Shown here piece by piece: positions 23,405 through 28,919 of a stretch of 28,919 nucleotides of DNA. The position numbers were made by a program, and so were the translations under genes. Position 1 is the stretch's first letter. Every line of letters begins with the position of its first letter. The notes beneath the pieces are model-generated. The model was not told the DNA's origin, made no database searches, and was given only the letters and a program-made list of their open reading frames with translations. The DNA is from DATGIQ01 sp035295665 (GTDB taxonomy: Bacteria > Planctomycetota > Planctomycetia > Gemmatales > Gemmataceae), in contig DATGIQ010000226.1 in NCBI GenBank assembly GCA_035295665.1, forward strand, positions 1 through 28,919. The letters are read 5' to 3'.

Positions 23405-25081
23405 TCAGGGGCTGTTGGCCGACGGCTTCGATTTGGGCACGATGACAACGACCTCGTCGCGGATCGCGATGGTCAAGCCGACCGGCTCGAGCAGTTTGTG
23501 CAGCCCTTCCCGCAAAGGGAGATCCGTGACGGTGGCAGAGATCATGGCCTTGGGGTCCAGCAAACCGGTGCGACGCGCCGCCGGGTCGAGGACGAAGTTC
23601 TCGCCTGTGGCGCGCTCAAAATATTGGGCAACCTCCGCCAGGGATTTTTCGCGCAGATTGAAGCTCTTTTTGTTGTTGAGCACCTTCTCGATGCGCTGGG
23701 CGCAGGCCTGCTGCGGCTCCGAAAGGGCAGACCCCTCGGCCGGCGCAGCTTTGCCAGTCGTCACGATCAGCCCCTTGTCGTCCTTCTCGAGCTTCAGGTC
23801 GTACGCGCCCAGGAGGAGGTTCAGAGCACTCCGCAAGGAAACCGAGCCTTGCATCTTGAAAGGCATCTTGGTGTCCAGAGCAATCCCAGACTTCTTCAGG
23901 CTTGCTTCGTCGAGCCGAATGTCGACGCGTCCCAGGCGCGCCAGCTGTTGCACGGCTTGGTCGAGAGGCGGATCGTTGAGGAAGAAAACAACGTTGCGGT
24001 CCATTGCCTTTTCGAGCCGCACGGCAATCGGCAGAGGAGGCAGCTTGCTCTCCAGCTCGGCCTCGCCTGACTCGCCGACAAGCTTGCCTTCCGGATCGAT
24101 CAAGATCGTCGTCGGGAACGCCCGGATCTCGTACGTCTTCAGGGTCTCGCCGGTGGAATCGAGCAAAATTGGAAAGGGCAAATCCTTGCCGTGCCAGTAG
24201 GTTTTCTTGGGGCCTTCCAGCTTCGGGTCCAGCTCGGCGAATGTCTTGGCCGTCGCGTCGTGGAAGGCCAGGATCTCGAACTGATCCCGATGCTCTTTGT
24301 GGGTTTCATAGAGGTTGATCAGCTCCGGCAAACTGCCGGCGGTGCATGGCCCTCACCAGAAGCCCCAGAATTCAACCAGGACCCATTTGCCTTTGAAATC
24401 GGCGAGCGTCACGTCTTTCTTGACGCCACGGGCATCGGTGACGTGCCATGCTGGCGGTGTCTTCCCCTTGTGTCTGGCAATCACAGTCGCCGGCACATCC
24501 AGCGTTTGCATATCCAGCTCGGTTTTGTCCGCTGGAACAACGAGGTCTTCTTTGATGGACTTGATATCGGCGCCGTAACCCCAGAAGTTGTATTTGCCCG
24601 GCGGGAGCAGGAATGAGAACGTGGCCTCCTGAGAATCACATCCCAGGAAGCGGCTGCCGTCGGGAGTCATCATGTAGACGTTGGTCCAAGTTAGTTTCCG
24701 GTTGAGTTCCTTGCAGAAAAAGCTCCCCTTCACCCGCACAAGCGGGCCCAGCGTTACGGTAACATCCTTCGCGGAAGATCCTTTCTCGACCGCGAGGATG
24801 CCTCCCGTTTTGCGGTCTTTATCCACAGCCAGCACTGCTACCCCGCTGCCATAATCGGGGACCTTCAGTGAGAATCGGCCGTCTTGATTGCTTTTGACAC
24901 TCTCATGGCCCTGCATGGAGCTGGCACGGCTCGTCCAGAACGTGGAGAGCTCGACGTTCGCCGCCGGCTTGCCCGCGGCATCCACAACTTTGCCCGCGAT
25001 GGTCAGATCTCCCGCAGCGCTCGTCCATCCCGGCAGGGCGAGGCTCAACAATCCAACAGCAATCACGAATCTTCGTTTCAT
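23405..25081 (-). CDS. Candidate selenoprotein: exported TlpA/thioredoxin-like protein with in-frame UGA (Sec) in W-U-G-P-C
   Basis: Read through one TGA (24355-24353) this gene encodes 558 residues. Parts in order: signal peptide (1-23, MKRRFVIAVGLLSLALPGWT); carboxypeptidase-regulatory-like beta domain (~26-110, TIAGKVVDAAGKPAANVELS); linker domain; TlpA/AhpC-like redox domain (~220-350) with LVEFWGFW-U243-GP-C246 and cis-Pro323 in AFPTTILID; then two repeats (~360-445 and ~465-550) resembling secretin/TonB short N-terminal modules. Family members have CGPC at this site, and only the first Cys is replaced by the TGA codon. ATG 25081 has GGAGG 10 nt upstream. The second open piece has no ribosome-binding site or ATG at its beginning (only TTG 24331 inside the domain), so it is not a separate gene. 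Thiol/selenol oxidoreduction outside the cytoplasm is inferred. A sequencing error or recent nonsense mutation is the alternative. Confidence 0.8.
24325..24339 (-). promoter_or_regulatory. Candidate bacterial SECIS hairpin
   Basis: On the minus-strand mRNA, CCGGC (24339-24335) pairs perfectly with GCCGG (24329-24325) around the loop AGUUU. The loop begins 18 nt after the UGA. As I recall the bacterial SECIS model, a loop 16-37 nt downstream of UGA, with G among its first two bases, is required; both hold here. An outer GAGG/CCUC pairing (from the UGA side to the codons for Leu-Tyr) could extend it. It also codes for part of the protein. Confidence 0.65.
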
Positions 25082-25174
25082 GATTTCGAGGCCTCCACAT
25101 CCCATCATCTTTGCTTCCGACAGTATATACAACTCCGGCGGCAAAACCTGAACGAGACTTGCGTGCACGGACAT

Positions 25175-25211
25175 GCACCGAGACAAGGAGAGGAGCTCCT
25201 TGTCTCGGTGC
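25175..25211. terminator. Perfect 16-bp inverted repeat between the DUF1559 gene and the selenoprotein gene
   Basis: GCACCGAGACAAGGAG (25175-25190) pairs fully with CTCCTTGTCTCGGTGC (25196-25211) around a 5-nt loop. It begins 28 nt after the stop of the DUF1559 gene. No clear T run follows on either strand, so it may end transcription with Rho, protect mRNA ends, or act as an operator before the selenoprotein gene. Confidence 0.6.
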
Positions 25212-25238
25212 TTGCTTGTCCGCGCGGGGGAGATCGGC

Positions 25239-26876
25239 TCAATACGACTTCGGATCGATCACCTCGCCGCCGTTGCGCGTGATCAGGGCGCGCAAGATGG
25301 ACTCCTTGATATTCTGCCTGAGGAAACGCACGGAGCCGTCGCAGAACGCGGCACTGAAGCCGCCCGATGCGTGACCGCCTAGCTTGGGCAGTGGCTTATT
25401 GGGGTCGTAGGGCAAGTCCTCCGGCTTGGTCCAGGGGACGGGGTTGGCGGCTTCGACGAGCATGATGGTGTTCGAGGTTCCATCGGGAAAATCCGCCGGC
25501 AAGCGCAAGCCCTTGGTGCCTTCAAAAACCGCTCCCGGGCCGACAAACCCTTCAAAGACGGTCACGGTCTCGCCCGAAGGCAAATTCGGATCTGCGAAGA
25601 CCTTGGGCATCTGGGCGAGCAATCGCTGGTTGTGCGGACTATCCCAAGCTTCGTCGAGCTTGAACTGCTTATACAGCGCGTCCTGGTCCAGGAAAGGAAG
25701 TAACGAAACCCGCCAGCTCAGAAGCGGTTTGCCATCCTTGCTGTAGATTGCCTGTGCGGGAAAATGGCCGTAGGAGTCTTGGTAATTGTGCATGGCCAAA
25801 GCAATCTGCTTCAGGTCGTTGATCGACTGCATGCGGTTCGCCGACTGCCGGACTTGTTGCACACCGCTCACTACCGTGGCCACCACGACAGGCACATCTG
25901 CCTGGATACGCACCGTTACCTGGAGGTCAGCTCCCTTCTGCGCGATCTTGGCCGTTTGCAGGGCATCGTTCACGAGCTTCAGCATGCTCTGCAGACCGGG
26001 ACCGCCTGGTTGCGGGGCAGTTTGCTGGCCGGCGAGAGCCAGGCCCACGCGGGCCAAATCGATGGCCGCCTGGAGCGGCTTTTCAGCTCGCTTGGCCTCG
26101 GATTCGTCGGCAAAGTTCAGGCGCAGATCCAGTTTATTGTTCTGCCCCAGATCCAAGATTCCAATCGCCGTCCGCGCCTTGAGCAAATCCTTGAACGCCT
26201 CCAGCTGGGGCGGAAGCTTGCCTCCGTTTTGTTGGGCGAAAGCCGAGACGTTGAGACAGCCCACGATTTGGTGGTCTTGACCCGCAAGTTGAAGGGCAGG
26301 GCTCAGCGCGCCCTCTCGGGCGGCAGGGCGATCCAGGTAGGCGCGGACCGCATCGGCGGAGCTGATCAAATAGGTTCGGTCGCTCAGAAAAACTATGGCC
26401 TGGTTCTTGTCCGAGACGAAGTAGATTTGTTCCTTCTGCCTTGCCGGCTTGACGCCGGTGAGGGCCGTGGACATGATCTTGGCGCGATCGAAGGGCTGAA
26501 CCGTCGTAACGAAAATGAGCGGCACCAGGGCATGGAAATCGCTCATGACGATGCTCACTCGCTCCATGTCGCCGGGCGTCACGCCGATTTCCTTTTCAAA
26601 CGCCTTGGCACCCTCGGCAAGCTCCCGACCTTGCTGCTGGCGCATCGCTTTGATCGGTTCGCTGTTCCACAGCTCCGCGACGCGGACCGAGATCAGCAAG
26701 GCGGCATCGGCCGGCACACGTTCCAGATCTGCTGTTGGGCTCCCCTTCCCTGCGCCAGGTGGCTGATTTTGAGCGATGAGTTGGCCCTCTCCTGCCAAGC
26801 CAAGCAGCAGGACCGCAAGCATGGCCCTGCGGCACCGGACCGTGCAGGCCGATGCAGAGGCAAGTGAACGGTTCAT
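25239..26876 (-). CDS. DUF1559-family exported protein
   Basis: A 545-residue protein with a signal peptide or anchor (MLAVLLLGLAGEGQLIAQ, residues ~19-36). A long N-terminal region (DLERVPADAALLISVRVAEL onward) resembles the secreted domain that precedes DUF1559 in some planctomycete proteins. The C-terminal ~190 residues hold the DUF1559 features: SINDLKQIALAMHNYQDSYG, LLSWRVSLLPFLDQDALYKQ, DGTSNTIMLVEA, then GGHASGGFSAAFCDGSVRFL and LRALITRNGGEVID. DUF1559 proteins are abundant in planctomycetes and usually have a pilin-like N-terminus; here the pilin-like part is replaced by the larger domain. The function is unknown. ATG 26876 has GGAGAG 7-8 nt upstream. Confidence 0.88.
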   Translation of the reverse strand: MNRSLASASACTVRCRRAMLAVLLLGLAGEGQLIAQNQPPGAGKGSPTADLERVPADAALLISVRVAELWNSEPIKAMRQQQGRELAEGAKAFEKEIGVTPGDMERVSIVMSDFHALVPLIFVTTVQPFDRAKIMSTALTGVKPARQKEQIYFVSDKNQAIVFLSDRTYLISSADAVRAYLDRPAAREGALSPALQLAGQDHQIVGCLNVSAFAQQNGGKLPPQLEAFKDLLKARTAIGILDLGQNNKLDLRLNFADESEAKRAEKPLQAAIDLARVGLALAGQQTAPQPGGPGLQSMLKLVNDALQTAKIAQKGADLQVTVRIQADVPVVVATVVSGVQQVRQSANRMQSINDLKQIALAMHNYQDSYGHFPAQAIYSKDGKPLLSWRVSLLPFLDQDALYKQFKLDEAWDSPHNQRLLAQMPKVFADPNLPSGETVTVFEGFVGPGAVFEGTKGLRLPADFPDGTSNTIMLVEAANPVPWTKPEDLPYDPNKPLPKLGGHASGGFSAAFCDGSVRFLRQNIKESILRALITRNGGEVIDPKSY

Positions 26877-26942
26877 AGTGACTCTCCGGATGAAAGGTTT
26901 GCACCAAGGTTCCATCGAACGAACACGTATCATGGCCAATCC

Positions 26943-28919
26943 CTATCGTGGCCACGATGGCACGAGGAAGACGTGTTCCGGGTCCATGAACTGCGACTGC
27001 GGGCTGGGGCGCTTCCGAAACGACGGGTGCATCCCGCCAGAAATGTCGATTGCCTCGGGGCCAACAGTCCACAGGATGCTTTGGCCAGGGGCCAGTTCAG
27101 TCCATCCTGGCCCTTTTAAACCGGGTGTCTGTTGCCAGTCGATTCGCTGGCCCTTCGAGACCAGGTAGTGAAACGCCGCGCCGCTAAAGGGGTCCTGCGG
27201 TACATCTTCCAGGTACCGCGGGACCAGGTGTGCCAGGCTCGGTGCCGGTCTCTGTTCGTGAATCTCGAAAAGCGATAGCGCGAGCTTCAGACGGGCGGCG
27301 CGCACACGGCAAAGCGAAAAGGCCTGTTTCAGATGGTCCGGCCGGGACGAAAGCGCGAAGAGCCGAAGGAGCAGACCGGAATCGGCGAGAAGGTGCTCCC
27401 ATTGTCCGGGGCGGAACGGCCTTTGTTTTGTGTCGGGAATGAAGCAACTGGATATGGCTGCGTCCGCCAGCGGAAGGCCGATGCGCGGCCCGACACGAGC
27501 TTGCAATGGCAATTGCCAGTAGGGCGTCTGTGCTTCCTTGAGCCGACTGCACGTCAGAGCGTGAAGAAAGCGGCGGGCCCGCTCTTTTTCCCACGGAGTC
27601 TGGAACGATAGCCCGATCAGGTCGCGCTCTACGTCGGCCGTGGTGGAAGAGCCGGTGACCGTGTAGTACCAGCGTACGGGATCCTCCATCAGTTGAGCGA
27701 GAAATGGATACTCCGCCACGACCGGGTCGGTAGGCGGCGGCATTTCTTCCTCATGCCGGTTGAGCTGGACCAGGGCACGCTCCAGCAGCTTGGATCGGGC
27801 CGCGAAGGCCGAGGCCTGGACAGGAGGCTCTTCCCCCGAAGCGGTGGTCGCCAGACGTTCCAGCCAGCGATCGAGGCCCTGTAGGGCGGTCGTTTCCACC
27901 GCCATGCCTTCCTGGTAGTACGCGGCCACGGTGTGATGGCGGAGGCTTCGCGAAAAAGCCAGCACCCAAAGAAGATGATCCAGGGCTGCGGGAGAATCTC
28001 CTCGCGCCTGAACCTGCAATGCCCGAGCCGCGAGTACCTGGGCCAGCCGTTGGCAAGTGCTTGCGGGGATCGATGCCACCTGCCGCGGATCCTCGACCAC
28101 ACCCCAAGGCACCGCGGCGGCTTCGTGCAAATCACGAATCCACTCGCCACGGCAGATCTGCTCCAACCACCACGACGCCAGCTCCGCATCCGTATCGGGC
28201 CAGCCATGTTCCAGGATTTGAGTGATTGCATCATAGGGTGTGGGCCGCTCGACCACTGCTGCTCCCGGCGCCGCGGCGCCGGCAAGTCCCTCGGCCAGTT
28301 CGGGGGTTGCCGCCTGGTCGATGCGGTCGAGCCGCTCCTGGGCTGCCTGCTCCAGGGAGGCAAACTCGCGCACGGCGCGGCGCGTCCGGACGCCCGCGTC
28401 AATTTGTTCCATTGACGGTAGACTGACCGCGGACCGTATCACCTCTAACGGCTCACCCACGTCAGGGATTTCCACGGCGCGATAGACCAGGTTGCCGGCT
28501 AACCAGAGACCGCCGAGGCCAACGCAGCCAATCATCCCGGCGGCCGAGCTCCAGTTCTTCAACAGGTTGCCCGCCCAGGCCCAGATTCCCACCCGTGTAG
28601 CCAGCAACAGCGCGGCGGCAAAGGGCAACACTTGCCACAACTTCAGCCCGCCGACAACAAGCGAAGGGATCCAGATCCCGATGGCCGGCACACTGACCAA
28701 GAGCGACAGGACTAACGCGACCGCATTCTTCCGAGCAACAAGGCCAAGCAGTTGACCGACGCTGAAGCCGTAGACCGGCCAAAGCACAAGGAATACGTCC
28801 TTGGGCAGGTATCTCAGGAGGAACGAGGAGCCGAGGAATTCCCATCCGGATTGGGCATTACCGACACCGTGCCGAGCCTGGACGGGTTGATTCAACGCGC
28901 CCCACAGAAGCGTCGCGAT
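26943..28919 (-). CDS. ABC-2-type membrane protein with large extracytoplasmic C-terminal domain (N-terminus outside window)
   Basis: The frame is open at the right edge; 658 residues are visible and no start is in the window. About four membrane helices lie in the first ~150 visible residues (for example VALVLSLLVSVPAIGIWIPS, LWQVLPFAAALLLATRVGIW). They resemble the last helices of ABC-2 type transporter permeases of planctomycetes. A large soluble region follows, largely helical, ending with LAHLVPRYLEDVPQDPFSGA then FHYLVSKGQRIDW, and GQSILWTVGPEAIDISGG. This last part resembles the C-terminal piece of pseudopilin-like and related planctomycete proteins. The ABC-2 assignment is moderate. 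It ends 66 nt before the DUF1559 gene on the same strand and may be co-transcribed. Confidence 0.6.
   Translation of the reverse strand: MATLLWGALNQPVQARHGVGNAQSGWEFLGSSFLLRYLPKDVFLVLWPVYGFSVGQLLGLVARKNAVALVLSLLVSVPAIGIWIPSLVVGGLKLWQVLPFAAALLLATRVGIWAWAGNLLKNWSSAAGMIGCVGLGGLWLAGNLVYRAVEIPDVGEPLEVIRSAVSLPSMEQIDAGVRTRRAVREFASLEQAAQERLDRIDQAATPELAEGLAGAAAPGAAVVERPTPYDAITQILEHGWPDTDAELASWWLEQICRGEWIRDLHEAAAVPWGVVEDPRQVASIPASTCQRLAQVLAARALQVQARGDSPAALDHLLWVLAFSRSLRHHTVAAYYQEGMAVETTALQGLDRWLERLATTASGEEPPVQASAFAARSKLLERALVQLNRHEEEMPPPTDPVVAEYPFLAQLMEDPVRWYYTVTGSSTTADVERDLIGLSFQTPWEKERARRFLHALTCSRLKEAQTPYWQLPLQARVGPRIGLPLADAAISSCFIPDTKQRPFRPGQWEHLLADSGLLLRLFALSSRPDHLKQAFSLCRVRAARLKLALSLFEIHEQRPAPSLAHLVPRYLEDVPQDPFSGAAFHYLVSKGQRIDWQQTPGLKGPGWTELAPGQSILWTVGPEAIDISGGMHPSFRKRPSPQSQFMDPEHVFLVPSWPR

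Noticed and set aside
24353..24355. Reading the TGA as a normal stop that leaves two genes or a pseudogene
   Set aside because: The stop falls exactly on a redox Cys position, a SECIS-like hairpin follows, the rest of the frame is intact for 316 codons, and the second piece has no credible start. It remains the main alternative until the Sec machinery is shown.
25764..26867. A 367-aa plus-strand open frame opposite the DUF1559 gene
   Set aside because: It is antisense to a well-recognised gene, has no ribosome-binding site or domain, and its pattern mirrors the codons of the real gene.
1..28919. tRNA, rRNA, CRISPR array, insertion sequence or prophage
   Set aside because: No tRNA-like T-loop, rRNA stretch, regular direct-repeat array, transposase or integrase was seen in genes or gaps.

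Overview
The window looks like a chromosomal piece of a GC-rich planctomycete, most like Gemmataceae/Gemmatales. The signs are an ECF sigma factor translationally coupled to a Hanks-type kinase with C-terminal TPRs, a DUF1559-family protein, a DUF6263-like secreted protein, and two large surface proteins that both carry the N-terminal 'LExxExRxAxxT' planctomycete export-type motif. No tool was run; identities rest on motif recognition.

Layout. 1-212: end of an NtrC-type regulator. 385-1650: metK with its own promoter and a clean intrinsic terminator. 1897-5940: a large AsmA/TamB-like envelope protein. 6160-7086: a polysaccharide-export lipoprotein behind a strongly structured leader. 7138-7207 (minus): a possible ~70-nt RNA with promoter and terminator. 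10451-7368 (minus): a ferrous iron uptake operon, feoA-feoA-feoB-Cys-rich FeoB-associated protein, behind a Fur-box-like operator. 11402-10548 (minus): rfbD-like reductase. 12435-11482 (minus): DUF6263-like protein. 12649-13599: divergent NagB-family sugar-phosphate isomerase. 15354-13399 (minus): autotransporter-type beta-strand-repeat protein that overlaps the nagB-like gene tail to tail. 15898-19646: sigma factor/kinase pair. 19762-22914: Gly-rich beta-helix protein. 23279-22980 (minus): small basic protein. 25081-23405 (minus): a candidate selenoprotein. 26876-25239 (minus): DUF1559 protein. 28919-26943 (minus, cut by the window edge): ABC-2-type membrane protein.

The main discovery candidate is at 23405-25081. 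Two apparently separate open frames lie in the same frame and are separated by one TGA. That TGA sits exactly where the first cysteine of a TlpA/thioredoxin-type W-C-G-P-C motif belongs, so the product reads W-U-G-P-C. Eighteen nucleotides after the TGA the mRNA can form a 5-bp hairpin with loop AGUUU, which fits the bacterial SECIS pattern. The product would be a secreted or periplasmic protein with an N-terminal carboxypeptidase-regulatory-like domain, a selenocysteine thioredoxin-like domain, and two C-terminal secretin/TonB short-domain-like modules. The selenocysteine machinery (selA, selB, selC, selD) is not in the window, so this must be checked in the rest of the genome.

Secondary candidates are the possible small RNA beyond the feo operon, the structured leader before the polysaccharide-export gene, the NagB-like enzyme lacking one catalytic Asp, and hairpins that may control the small basic protein.
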